From Planctomycetaceae bacterium (lineage in GTDB: Bacteria > Planctomycetota > UBA1135 > GCA-002686595), in NCBI GenBank assembly GCA_016125265.1, contig WGMC01000022.1, positions 1 through 64,000 of the forward strand: a stretch of 64,000 bases of DNA, read 5' to 3'. The notes under the pieces are model-generated. The model was not told the origin of the DNA, ran no database searches, and saw nothing but the letters and a program-made list of their open reading frames with translations. Positions 25,506 through 34,378 of this stretch are shown here, piece after piece (position 1 is the first letter of the stretch; each line of letters opens with the position of its first letter). The position numbers and the translations under genes were made by a program.

Positions 25506-27335
25506 CTAGGGCGCGAGCGGGATGGCGGAGGACGCTCGCGGCAACTGGATCGAATGTCCAGATCGTGGCCAATCGAGTCCGTGCGAACCAAACTCGTCCG
25601 CGCGGAAGAGTGCCACACCCAACGACTCCGGCGACGCGTCGAACCGCACGCGCAGTGCCGCCGGAAAGCCACCGGTGCCCTCCAAGGCCGTCACTTCGAA
25701 GAGGGCGCCGCGCCACCTGCGCACCGCACCCACAGGCGCGTCGGCGCTCAAGAACACCGACTCCATGGGGCGCGCAAGGAACGGTTCGTCCGCCGAGCGC
25801 ACCTCGAAGTCCGTTTCGGAGAGCCGGTGCAGCACCAACGCGCGCGGGCCCAGTTGCAGGTTGTGCACACCCAAGGCACCGTCGCCGCCCACCATCGGCC
25901 AGGTCGCCGATAGGGAAAGCAATGCGAGGCCACTGGGCCCCTGCAACATCCACACGTGCCGTGTTCCCTCGTCGGGCGCAAGGGTCTCGGCAACACGGCG
26001 GGCCTCATCTGCCATTTGGTCCAACACGTCGAGGCGACTGAGGACGCCGAAGGCAGACAAGGGCAGCGCGCTCACGAGCAACAGGGCGGCCGTGTGCACT
26101 CCGCGGGTGCTGATCCACGGGACACTGGCGAACGCCATGGCGAGCAGCCCGCCGAAGGCGATGGCGGGCACGAGCAGGAGGCGATCCGCCAGTGGCGCGG
26201 CGGCCTGGGGCGCCAAGGTCACGAGGAAGAGAACCACCAGAGGCAGCACACTGCGCCGCATTGCCGGATTCGCGACGCGCCGCAAGCGGCGCACGACCCA
26301 CCCGAGCACCACGGCGCCCAAACTCGCAAACACCCACAGCAGCCACGGCTCCACGAACACCAGATCAGCCGGGACGGGACTCGACAAGCTGAGCGCCGCG
26401 GCCGGCAGGCGGACGGCGAACTGCGACAGCGTCGCCAGCGGATGGGTCCAAGGCTCCGGATAGAAACCGCTGTTCGCACCGTATCCGCCGTGCACGTAGA
26501 CCACGAGGTAGAGGAACGCGCAAGCGGGACCCAAGGCCATCGTCCAAAGCGGCGGCCGCGTCGTGTCGCTCTTCGCTGACGCATACAAAGGCCGCGCACG
26601 CCAGAGAATCGCAAGTGGCACCAGCACTAGGAACACGATGCCCGACTCCTTGCACAGGGTGGCAAGCAGCGCGAACAGGAGCGCCAGAAGGTGCCGCCGG
26701 AACGACGCAGCACCCGCGCCGCCAAGCGCGATCAGCAGCGCCATGACACCGAGCAGGGCCTCGCCCAGACTGTTGCGGTTGGCGAGCCAACCGACGGGCA
26801 GCGCCGAGGATTCGTCCGCGGCGAACAGCAGCGCTGCGAGGAGCGCGATTTCCGCCTCCATTCCGAGGGCGCGGTGCAAACGCGCCACGAGCAATACGAG
26901 CAGGCCCATGCACAGCGCGTTGGCGAGATGCCCCGGCCAAGCGGCGCGCCCGACGATGCCGTGCTCCCATGCGCGCAGCAAGCTGGGCACCGGCCGCAGG
27001 AACCGCACCCGGAACTCCTCGCTGGTCCACCAGGGCAGACCGCCGAGTTGCCAAGGGTCGCCGTCGCGATCGAGTGTGCCGAAGTCGAAAAGATTCCACG
27101 GGCCTAGGTCGCTGCCCTCGATCTGGCCTTCGAGGGCTGCGACTTGCACGTAATCGTCCGCCAGCAACCCGACACGGACAGCCGGCAAGTGCAAGAGCAC
27201 CGCCATCAGGACGATCAGCCCAAGAGCGTGCCGATGGCGCAGCCACCCGAGCCCCCGGGGCCACCTTCGTGCCGAGGTTTCGAGGGCGACGCGGGCTTTC
27301 GGGGCGCTCTCCGCTTCGGGCGACATGGCGCACAC
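25506..27335 (-). CDS. Multi-spanning membrane protein, GT-C glycosyltransferase-like
   Basis: A 609-residue protein with about ten membrane helices in residues 35-440 and a soluble C-terminal part of about 160 residues. The first extracytoplasmic loop begins LLADDYVQ, where the DD pair matches the catalytic acidic pair of GT-C enzymes (PMT/ArnT type). The next loops contain FLRPVPSLLRAWEH and NRNSLGEALLG, often seen in this group. It would transfer a sugar from a polyprenyl carrier outside the cytoplasmic membrane (inference). The C-terminal part has no recognised domain. It is divergent from the SGNH hydrolase gene, with 50 bp between; a second Met at residue 4 is an alternative start. Confidence 0.7.
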   Translation of the reverse strand: MCAMSPEAESAPKARVALETSARRWPRGLGWLRHRHALGLIVLMAVLLHLPAVRVGLLADDYVQVAALEGQIEGSDLGPWNLFDFGTLDRDGDPWQLGGLPWWTSEEFRVRFLRPVPSLLRAWEHGIVGRAAWPGHLANALCMGLLVLLVARLHRALGMEAEIALLAALLFAADESSALPVGWLANRNSLGEALLGVMALLIALGGAGAASFRRHLLALLFALLATLCKESGIVFLVLVPLAILWRARPLYASAKSDTTRPPLWTMALGPACAFLYLVVYVHGGYGANSGFYPEPWTHPLATLSQFAVRLPAAALSLSSPVPADLVFVEPWLLWVFASLGAVVLGWVVRRLRRVANPAMRRSVLPLVVLFLVTLAPQAAAPLADRLLLVPAIAFGGLLAMAFASVPWISTRGVHTAALLLVSALPLSAFGVLSRLDVLDQMADEARRVAETLAPDEGTRHVWMLQGPSGLALLSLSATWPMVGGDGALGVHNLQLGPRALVLHRLSETDFEVRSADEPFLARPMESVFLSADAPVGAVRRWRGALFEVTALEGTGGFPAALRVRFDASPESLGVALFRADEFGSHGLDWPRSGHSIQLPRASSAIPLAP

Positions 27336-27385
27336 TCTAAGCCCTCCGGACCGCGCGCTGTTCCGGGTAGACTCAGCCTTGCACC

Positions 27386-28468
27386 ATGTCCCCGAACCGC
27401 CGCTTCCGACGATTGGCCCTTGCTCTGGTGCTGTTCGTCGGCCTCGCGATCGCGGCCCTGTTCGCGCTCGACACCCTTGCCTTTCGGTTCGATGTGGGCG
27501 GAATCCGCTACCCCGAACAGGTCATGGCGTACCGCACGCAGGCGGTGGAGCCGCGCTGGCAACGGGCGGACGGTTCGCTGGACCTCGACGGGATGCTCTT
27601 CCGCCAGCGGCCGGGTTTGGACTTGGATCTGGGCTCTCATCGCCTCTCCACGAACGCTCTTGGACTGCGCGGGCCCGAGATCGCTCTGCCGAAACCAACG
27701 GGCCACTACCGCGTGCTGATGATCGGTGATTCGGTCGTGTACGGGTGGGGCGTCGACGACGCCGACACGTTCGTGCGCCGGCTGGAGGTAGAGTGGAACG
27801 GCCGCGGCGATTGGCGCACGTACGAGATCATCAACGCCGGTCACCTCGTGTACGACACCGTGCAACAACTCGCGTTGCTCCGGGAACTCGGGCCCGTGGT
27901 GCAGCCGGATTTCGTGGTGCTCGTCTACGTCGTGAACGACGTGGAACCGACGCGGGACCTGGTGGAGGACCACCTCGGACTTCCGCGTGAGCCCGATCCG
28001 ATGGTGGAGAGCGGCGCGCCCGAGCCATCGTGGCTCGCCGACGCGGCCGCGAACATCCATCCCATTTGGCCGCACCTGGCGGCCTTGTTGCGGCTGGAGG
28101 CACAGCGATCCGAGCGCTACGGAGCGCTTCTCGAACGCCACGGTGGCCGTTGGATCCCCGAGGAGCACGGCGCCGGCCCCCGCGGGTGGGAGCGCAGCCG
28201 CGCGGCGCTGCTCGACATGTCGGCGACCTGCGATTCCTGGGGTGTGCCCTTCTTGGTGCTCGACCACAGTTTCCCGCCCGTGCCATCCCTGGAGCTTCTG
28301 TGCCGCGAACACGGCATCGATTGGGCCGACTTCCGCTTCACGGGTGCGGAGCAGGGCCTCGATATCCGCAACAGCCGCTCGGACAGCCACGCCAATTCCG
28401 AAGGGCACCGCCTCCTGCTGGAGAAGCTCCGCGCCGCGCTCGCGGCTCGTGGACTGCCGCCGGACTAG
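27386..28468 (+). CDS. Membrane-anchored SGNH/GDSL-like hydrolase
   Basis: A 360-residue protein with an N-terminal membrane anchor (LALALVLFVGLAIAALFALD) and an SGNH hydrolase fold. The nucleophile block is VLMIGDSVVYGWGV (about 111-124), the Asn block is VVNDVEPT (about 180-187) and the C-terminal catalytic Asp-His block is SDSHANSEGHRLL (about 332-344). Such enzymes remove or transfer acetyl groups on surface polysaccharides. Its divergent arrangement with the GT-C-like gene fits a role in surface glycan modification (inference). It appears complete. Confidence 0.85.
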   Translation: MSPNRRFRRLALALVLFVGLAIAALFALDTLAFRFDVGGIRYPEQVMAYRTQAVEPRWQRADGSLDLDGMLFRQRPGLDLDLGSHRLSTNALGLRGPEIALPKPTGHYRVLMIGDSVVYGWGVDDADTFVRRLEVEWNGRGDWRTYEIINAGHLVYDTVQQLALLRELGPVVQPDFVVLVYVVNDVEPTRDLVEDHLGLPREPDPMVESGAPEPSWLADAAANIHPIWPHLAALLRLEAQRSERYGALLERHGGRWIPEEHGAGPRGWERSRAALLDMSATCDSWGVPFLVLDHSFPPVPSLELLCREHGIDWADFRFTGAEQGLDIRNSRSDSHANSEGHRLLLEKLRAALAARGLPPD

Positions 28469-28559
28469 ACCGTCGGCAGGGCCTACCAGAGTTCCGAGTC
28501 CGAAATCGAAGCGGGTCTGAAGTTTGGACTTGGGCACGGCCGAGAGGCTGGCAATCCCC

Positions 28560-29507
28560 ATGTCCCTCCCGACCCCGTGGAAGGTGGCGTTGGCGGCGGC
28601 ACTCGTCGCCCTCGCGCTGCGCAGCAGCCCGTTTGCGCGGGAGGCCGAGCTCGCCGCCTGGTGGGTGGCCGGGGTCGTCGCGCTGTTCTCGAGTGGCGCC
28701 CACGCGGTCGACTTCGTGCACGCCATCCGCTTTCGTGTCCTGGGACGGTCCCTGGCCAGCGGCGCGGGTGCGACATGGCGTCCGGGGCGGCGCTACGTGC
28801 TCGACCAACCTTTCGACCTGTTCAAAGGAGTTGTGGGCGCCTACAGCCGCCACCACCTGTCGCGGCGGATCGAGGGCGAAGTGGTGGGCGTCGGCCCGAT
28901 CGAAGTGGAGCTGTTCGAGTACTCCTACCGACCGCTTCTCTCCGTGCAAGAGGGCTTCTTGGGCGAACGCCGCCGACGGGGATTCCGCCGCCACTTGACC
29001 TGTGCGGTGGTCGACACGGGGGTGTGGATGGCCAGCGTGCGCATCGAGCCGGAGTCCGTGTTGGAACGCGCGGCCCAACGCCTCGGCTTCGAAGACATCG
29101 ACTTCGAGGATGCCGAGTTCAGCCGGCGCTACGCGGTGCGCTCGCACAGCCGCAGGGCCGCCCACGAGCTGGTGTCGCCGGCGTGGATGGCGATGCTGCT
29201 CGACCGACCGGGTTGGAGCGTCGAGACATCGGGTTCGCGCATGCTCCTGTGGCGGCGCGGCAGGCCTACGGTGCAGCGCTACCGCGAACTTCTCGACCTT
29301 TCGATCGGGCTGGCGCTCGCGTTGCCGCGCACCGTGGTGAACGAGGAGCGCTCGCGGCGCGGAATGTCTCTCTCGATGGGGGTGGGTGCCGCATCGGCGA
29401 CCAGTGTCGAGGCGATGGCGCGCCTGGAGGCGGGCCGTTCGGCGCTTCCGAGACAGCTCGAGCCCAGCGACTTCGAGCGCTTCCGCAGCGCCCGGGAGCG
29501 TGCCTAG
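28560..29507 (+). CDS. Membrane protein of unknown function, coupled to LemA
   Basis: A 315-residue protein with one or two N-terminal helices (VALAAALVALALRSSPF and ELAAWWVAGVVALFSSGAHA) and a soluble region of about 230 residues with alternating strands, ending in a helical tail. The sequence FEYSYRPLLSVQEGFLGERR resembles proteins of the DUF3137 kind that accompany LemA in other bacteria, but this match is by eye. ATG 28560 is preferred over upstream alternatives because the membrane segment follows at once. Its stop codon shares one base with the LemA start (TAGTG), so the two genes are translationally coupled. Confidence 0.7.
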   Translation: MSLPTPWKVALAAALVALALRSSPFAREAELAAWWVAGVVALFSSGAHAVDFVHAIRFRVLGRSLASGAGATWRPGRRYVLDQPFDLFKGVVGAYSRHHLSRRIEGEVVGVGPIEVELFEYSYRPLLSVQEGFLGERRRRGFRRHLTCAVVDTGVWMASVRIEPESVLERAAQRLGFEDIDFEDAEFSRRYAVRSHSRRAAHELVSPAWMAMLLDRPGWSVETSGSRMLLWRRGRPTVQRYRELLDLSIGLALALPRTVVNEERSRRGMSLSMGVGAASATSVEAMARLEAGRSALPRQLEPSDFERFRSARERA

Positions 29508-30070
29508 TGGGAACCCTGGCCCTCGCCCTCGGAGTGCTCGTGGCCGTGGGAGCGCTTTGGTCGGTGCTCGTGTACAACGGCCTCGTGCGCCTGCGGCAAC
29601 ACGCGCTCGAATCCTTCAGCCAAGTGGACGTCGAGTTGGACCGGCGACGGGCGCTGGTGCCGAACCTGGTCGAATCCGTGAAGGGTTGGGCCAAGCACGA
29701 GCGCGAGACCCTGATGGCCGTCGCCGCGGCCCGATCAGGCGGAGACCAACACGGACCCTCCAGAGCGCGTTTCGAGGGCGAAACGCGACTGGCAGGCGCC
29801 ATCGACGCGCTCATCGTCGCGTGCGAGGCCTATCCGGACCTGCAGTCCTCCGAGGGATTCCGGCGTTTGGCCGGTGAGCTGGCCCACACCGAGGACCGCA
29901 TCGCCGCCGCCCTGCGCTTCTTCAACTCCAACGTGCGCGCCTACGAGACACGTCGGCAACAACTGCCCGAGGCGCTGGTTGCGGCGGCGCTGGGCTTCGA
30001 CAAGCTCGAGCACTACCAACTGCCCATCTCGCGAGCCGAGGTCGAAACACCCCCGCGGGTCGCGGCCTAG
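29507..30070 (+). CDS. LemA-family membrane protein
   Basis: A 187-residue LemA protein: N-terminal helix (LALGVLVAVGALWSVLVYNG), followed by the family signature SFSQVDVELDRRRALVPNLV and the helical bundle LAHTEDRIAAALRFFNSNVR with YETRRQQLPEALVAAALGF. LemA proteins are membrane-anchored with helices outside or in the periplasm and have an unsettled role in envelope stress. GTG 29507 overlaps the upstream stop by one base. The upstream gene is the likely functional partner. Confidence 0.92.
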   Translation: MGTLALALGVLVAVGALWSVLVYNGLVRLRQHALESFSQVDVELDRRRALVPNLVESVKGWAKHERETLMAVAAARSGGDQHGPSRARFEGETRLAGAIDALIVACEAYPDLQSSEGFRRLAGELAHTEDRIAAALRFFNSNVRAYETRRQQLPEALVAAALGFDKLEHYQLPISRAEVETPPRVAA

Positions 30071-30335
30071 GGGCGGCGCGGTGGCGACCCTGGCGCGGCG
30101 CTCCCCTCGGGAGTCGCGACGCCCCGGGGCCGCTGCGGTGCGTTCCCTGGGGAAACTGGGGCCGGATCGACGGCGCGGCTCGCGGCGCGGCGCAGGTTCG
30201 GGACGGAATCCGTGCGCCGAAGTGTATTGCGCCTCCGCGCACGCTCTAGTAGTTTTGGGTTTGAGTAAGGCGGCCTTCCCCCCTCTCCGCCGGATGCCAG
30301 GATCCCGCCCCGCAAGGGGCCCCACGGACGATCCC

Positions 30336-30971
30336 ATGCAAACCGAGATCTACGATTGGCCGGCGTTGGCGCGGTGGGCAGAGCACGCCGCGGCGAGTTG
30401 CGTTCGAAAGATGGGGTGTGGCTGCGAATCCGCCCAGGACCTCTCGCAGGAGGCGCTTTTGAGGCTGCACCAAATGGGGACTGCGGCCGTCGTGCCGCGG
30501 GATCCAAAGGCGTGGCTCGGCACGGTGCTGACGCGGCTCGCGATCGACGCCGCTCGTCGAGAGGCCCGCGTGCGGCGCGGAATCGATGCGCTCGAGTCGC
30601 ACCCGCGCATGGCGGGGGAGCCTGCGGGTGAGGGGCAGCCAGATCCGCTCGCGTGCGCCATTGCGGACGAGATCCACGCGAGATTGACGCGCATGCTGGA
30701 GGGCTTCCCGGCCCCCGATCGGCAAATTGCGGTCATGGAGGCCGTGGGGTTCTCGCGCCGAGAAATCAGCGATTGGCTCATGCAGTGGCGGCCCGTCGGG
30801 CGGCACGAGGTTCGCCGGCTGATCGTCCGCACCCACAGACGATTGCGGCTCCAGGTCCAATCGGCGGACGTCCAGGGCGCCCAGCAGCAAAGCGCCTCGC
30901 GGAGAAAAACCGTCCGTTGGACTACCCCTCCCCAGGTACCTAAGCGTCTACCGGTCCTGGCGAGCCAATGA
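30336..30971 (+). CDS. ECF-like RNA polymerase sigma factor
   Basis: A 211-residue protein with sigma region 2 at about residues 10-75 (ESAQDLSQEALLRLHQMG, PKAWLGTVLTRLAIDAARRE) and a region-4-like helix-turn-helix at about 118-170 (FPAPDRQIAVMEAVGFSRRE, then RHEVRRLIVRTHRRLRL). The C-terminal 40 residues are basic and unstructured. ATG 30336 gives a normal ECF length; the frame is open upstream across the LemA gene. A small secreted Cys-rich peptide gene and a large anchored protein gene follow on the same strand and could be its targets (inference). No anti-sigma gene is adjacent. The 265 bp upstream show no other gene. Confidence 0.78.
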   Translation: MQTEIYDWPALARWAEHAAASCVRKMGCGCESAQDLSQEALLRLHQMGTAAVVPRDPKAWLGTVLTRLAIDAARREARVRRGIDALESHPRMAGEPAGEGQPDPLACAIADEIHARLTRMLEGFPAPDRQIAVMEAVGFSRREISDWLMQWRPVGRHEVRRLIVRTHRRLRLQVQSADVQGAQQQSASRRKTVRWTTPPQVPKRLPVLASQ

Positions 30972-31045
30972 CGGCGCGCCCCCGGCCATGGGGGGCCACC
31001 CCCCCCAATGCCGAGGATCTCGCAAACCAGACGGAGGGCCTTCCG

Positions 31046-31297
31046 ATGGGCTCAGCAAAGTTCTTCGCGGCGCTTGGGGTGCTCGCATTGGTCAGCGCCG
31101 TTGTTTCCGTACGCGCGGATTTCCCCGACCCGCTGTCGCAACCGTGGAACGCGAACTTGGACTGCAACGGCGCGCCCCCCGGCTGTTATCCGCTGCAGGT
31201 CTGCACGCTGCGCGGCGGAACCTGCACGAGCGGCGGCGTGCACGGGCAAAACGGATTCCACAACCCCAATGGAGACGGTTGTGGCTGCCAGATGTGA
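31046..31297 (+). CDS. Secreted six-cysteine mini-protein
   Basis: An 83-residue protein preceded by a strong ribosome site, GGAGGG at 31033-31038, seven bases before ATG 31046. A clear Sec signal (FFAALGVLALVSAVVSVRA, about residues 6-24) leaves a mature peptide of about 59 residues. The mature part has six cysteines (LDC, PGC, QVC, GTC, GDGC, GC) and is rich in Gly and Asn, as expected for a disulfide-rich peptide with three bridges. It has no recognised family. It follows the sigma gene by 74 bp. The ribosome site and signal peptide make it a real gene despite its size. Confidence 0.75.
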   Translation: MGSAKFFAALGVLALVSAVVSVRADFPDPLSQPWNANLDCNGAPPGCYPLQVCTLRGGTCTSGGVHGQNGFHNPNGDGCGCQM

Positions 31298-31461
31298 CAA
31301 ACACGGAGCCGGTGACGCAGGCCGCGGGGGCCTCGCGGCAGGTGCATGGGCGGTCTCGCGGACACCAAAACTCCCGTCCCGCCGAGCACTTTGGCGCGTG
31401 TCGAACGATCCGCCTGGCGCATACGTAGCGCGCATGGGAATAGACCCCCTACGCGAAACCC

Positions 31462-33477
31462 ATGGATAGCCCTGGGTCACGCTCAGCCTGTTCCGCACCG
31501 CCGGACATCGACGCGCGCAGTGGTATGCATAGTGGAACGCATGGTGGAACGCAGAGCAGCGCGGTGCGCTGCTCGGACCGCTCGAAAGCGCGCTCCGGAG
31601 CCAGTGCGTTGACGCCTCGGCGCTCCCTGTGGATCGGAACGCTTTCGTTCGGTGCCGCGGCCCTGTTGCTGCTGGCGAACCCGGCATCGCGGAACGACCA
31701 AGTGGTCAGTTCGTGGTCCGTGCGCGAAGCGGCCGGGGCCCGCATCGTGCCCTTGCCCCCTCTGTCGCCACTCGCGGTCAGCGGGGTACGCAGCGCCGTA
31801 GCGGATGCACATGCGGCGCCGCAAACGCTTTCCGCACAGGCCGCGCTGCCGCGCGAGACCCGTGGCCGCTTGCACCCCGCGGCCCCGGACCAACCCTTGG
31901 AAGGACTCTCGGTCACCTTCTCGATCGTGGAACCGGAGGGCGGAGGCCTGTTGCGGCTGCGCGCCGTGGCGGATTGGGAGGGTGCCTTTTCCCTGCATCG
32001 AGAGGGGCCTGCCTGGGCAGACGCACAAACCGCAGCGGCGGAGGTGCGCGACGACGGGGGAACCACGTGGTTCCGCGGCGTGGTGGCTCTCGCAGGCGAG
32101 CTCGACCTCTGGCTGCGCGATCCGTGCCTGCTCGTGGGGCGTGTGCGCTTCGATCCTCCCCAATGGGCTCCTCCGACGTCGCACGTGTCGGCGCGCGTCA
32201 GGCAACGGGGCGACTTCATGCCGGCCCAGTACGCGGGGCGTGGCGCCATCGACGCCGAGACAGGCGATTGGCGGATCCATTGCGGACTGGATCAGGGAGC
32301 AGGGACCATGGAACTCGCCGTCGCGCTCCAAAGCCTCGACTATGTCGCCCACTCGCTGCCCGTCCCCGAGTGCAACGGCCGTTTCCTCGAACTCCAGGTG
32401 CCCTTGGCCCGATTGGCTCTGACGGTCCAAAGCGATGGCGATGCGGTGCCACCCGGTGTGTCCGTGATCGTCCGCAGCGAAACGAACCAGAGTTCGGCCG
32501 CGTCGGTGCAACTCGACGAGGCGGGTCGAGGCCACCTCGTGCTGTTCCCCGACCGCTACTCGGTCTCGGTGCTGCACCCCGAGCGTGTGCCCGCGATTTC
32601 GCGAGGCGTGGAGCTCTTCGCCGGAGCGGAGACGAGCTACGTCCTAGCCCTCGGCGCGGAGGAGGAGCGCGACTGCTCGATCGAGGGATCCATCGTCGCG
32701 TTCGGTTCCGACTTGGGCGGCGACCGGAGTCTGGCTGGCGCGTCGATCGTCGCGCTCCCCGAAGTGGACGGCAGTCCAGCGCCCGACATGAGCCGTGTTG
32801 CAAAGACCGATGAGCTGGGCCGTTTTTCCTTGGCGCTCGCGCGCTCGGGCCCCGTGCTGCTGCGCGGTTATGTGCCCGGGCTCGGCGCCACGGAAGTGCT
32901 GTCGTTGACCGCTCCGGCTCGCGGGATCCAACTGCGCCTGATGCCGACGTGCCTCGTGCGGGTGGATCTGCTGCCGCGGGTCGGTCACCGATTTGCGGCC
33001 TCCAGCGGGGCGGCGCACCTGGCCCTCGTCGATTTCGCGGGGGCGAAGGTTCGCGACGAATGGGTCGTGGCCCGGCGTCACGAGATCCACGACCTCGTGG
33101 AGGGACCCTACAACGCGTTCGCCTACTCACCCGCATGGGACGCCTACGGCCACGGGAGCCTGGAGGCCGTGGCTCTGCGCGAGTCCTCCCTGGCGCTGGA
33201 TCTCGGACCCGCCCTGTGGATCCACGGTCGGGTGCTCTTCGCAGAGTCCGGCGCACCGGCAGTCGGTGCGGAGGTCGTGCACGAGCCCTCGATCTGGCCA
33301 ACCGCGATCGTGCAGCGCTTTGGCACTGTGTCGACCGACAGCCGCGGTGAGTTCCGGGTGTTGACCCCCTACGCAGCTGGCGGTGCCATCGGCATCCGCA
33401 CCCCGTGCGGCCGGCGGTGGAGCGGTGTGGGACAGCCGGGCGAACATTGCGAAGTCACCCTGCTTGCGCTCGAGTGA
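31462..33477 (+). CDS. Large membrane-anchored extracytoplasmic protein
   Basis: A 671-residue protein with an N-terminal cytoplasmic tail of about 55 residues, one membrane anchor (SLWIGTLSFGAAALLLLANP) and a long beta-rich outside part. Segments such as LHGRVLFAESGAPAVGAEVV-type turns near the C-terminus (about 590-640) and LVIVRSETNQ-type strands suggest carboxypeptidase-regulatory or Ig-like modules; no enzyme motif is visible. ATG 31462 is used, but Met at residue 22 is possible. A short direct repeat (GCATAGTGGAACGCATGGTGGAACGCA, positions about 31526-31552) lies in the tail. It resembles the gene at 10265 in plan, not in detail. Confidence 0.75.
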   Translation: MDSPGSRSACSAPPDIDARSGMHSGTHGGTQSSAVRCSDRSKARSGASALTPRRSLWIGTLSFGAAALLLLANPASRNDQVVSSWSVREAAGARIVPLPPLSPLAVSGVRSAVADAHAAPQTLSAQAALPRETRGRLHPAAPDQPLEGLSVTFSIVEPEGGGLLRLRAVADWEGAFSLHREGPAWADAQTAAAEVRDDGGTTWFRGVVALAGELDLWLRDPCLLVGRVRFDPPQWAPPTSHVSARVRQRGDFMPAQYAGRGAIDAETGDWRIHCGLDQGAGTMELAVALQSLDYVAHSLPVPECNGRFLELQVPLARLALTVQSDGDAVPPGVSVIVRSETNQSSAASVQLDEAGRGHLVLFPDRYSVSVLHPERVPAISRGVELFAGAETSYVLALGAEEERDCSIEGSIVAFGSDLGGDRSLAGASIVALPEVDGSPAPDMSRVAKTDELGRFSLALARSGPVLLRGYVPGLGATEVLSLTAPARGIQLRLMPTCLVRVDLLPRVGHRFAASSGAAHLALVDFAGAKVRDEWVVARRHEIHDLVEGPYNAFAYSPAWDAYGHGSLEAVALRESSLALDLGPALWIHGRVLFAESGAPAVGAEVVHEPSIWPTAIVQRFGTVSTDSRGEFRVLTPYAAGGAIGIRTPCGRRWSGVGQPGEHCEVTLLALE

Positions 33478-33515
33478 ACGGCCGCCGCCGGCGCGGGTCG
33501 AAGGGGGCTTCGGGC

Positions 33516-34289
33516 TCAGCCGAAGGACGAGGCGAGTTTGCGCACCCACGTCCTGGGTAGCAGCGCCACGGTGGCTCCGAGCAACCAACCCCGCAGGCGG
33601 GGCTGGCGCACCACCACACGACCCGCGCGAAAACCCTCGACGGCGCGAACCGCCGCGACGACGGCGCTGCGTGTGTCGAGGAACGATGCCTTGCGCGCGG
33701 GAGAGCCCGCCACGTCGCGGAACTCGGTCGGAACCGGTCCGGGGCAGAACACACTCACCTTGACGCCGTGGGGATCGAGTTCACCCGCGAGCGCCTCTCC
33801 GAACGAGAGCACGTACGCCTTCGTGGCCGCGTAGACGGCGAAGTAGCTCATGGGCTGGAACGCCGCGAGCGAAGCCACGAGCAAGAGACCTCCGCGGCGC
33901 TGCTCCACCATGTGCGGGGAGAGACGCGCGGCGAGTTCGGTCAACGCCGTCACGTTGAGCGCCACCATCTCGACGAGGCGCGGGGGTTCCTGCTCGAGGA
34001 ACGCCCCGTGCAGCCCGAAACCCGCGTTGAGCACGGCCACGTCGGGCATCCATCCCTCACGTCCGAGGCGTGCCACGAGTGAGGTGGCGGCGAGCGGTGC
34101 AACCAGATCGCAGACCTCGATGCGGTGTTCGGCCCCATGACGATCGCGCAGCTCGGTCGCCAGTTCCGCCAGGCGGTCTCCGCGCCGCGCCACCAGGACC
34201 AAACGCGCACCCTGGGCGGCGAACACACGCGCAATTTCCCTGCCGATGCCCGCCGAAGCACCGGTGATGAGGACTGTTTCCCGTTGCAT
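33516..34289 (-). CDS. Short-chain dehydrogenase/reductase
   Basis: A 257-residue classical SDR. The N-terminal Rossmann motif is TGASAGIG (about 9-16), LVLVARR selects the cofactor (Arg after the second strand suggests NADPH), the NAG block is VLNAGFGLHG and the catalytic Ser and Tyr-Lys are LLLVASLAAFQPMSYFAVYAATKAY. The C-terminal CPGPVPTEF is also typical. The substrate is unknown; the nearest named relatives are YqjQ/DltE-type oxidoreductases. ATG 34289 places the Rossmann motif at the usual distance; the frame is open 36 bases upstream. Confidence 0.92.
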   Translation of the reverse strand: MQRETVLITGASAGIGREIARVFAAQGARLVLVARRGDRLAELATELRDRHGAEHRIEVCDLVAPLAATSLVARLGREGWMPDVAVLNAGFGLHGAFLEQEPPRLVEMVALNVTALTELAARLSPHMVEQRRGGLLLVASLAAFQPMSYFAVYAATKAYVLSFGEALAGELDPHGVKVSVFCPGPVPTEFRDVAGSPARKASFLDTRSAVVAAVRAVEGFRAGRVVVRQPRLRGWLLGATVALLPRTWVRKLASSFG

Positions 34290-34378
34290 GGCGCCCATCC
34301 TACGGGGCCCACCTGCCTCTACCACGGGGTTCCCGGGCCGCTTGGCCCGGGATTCCTTCCTCGAGCGCTGCTGCCGGA

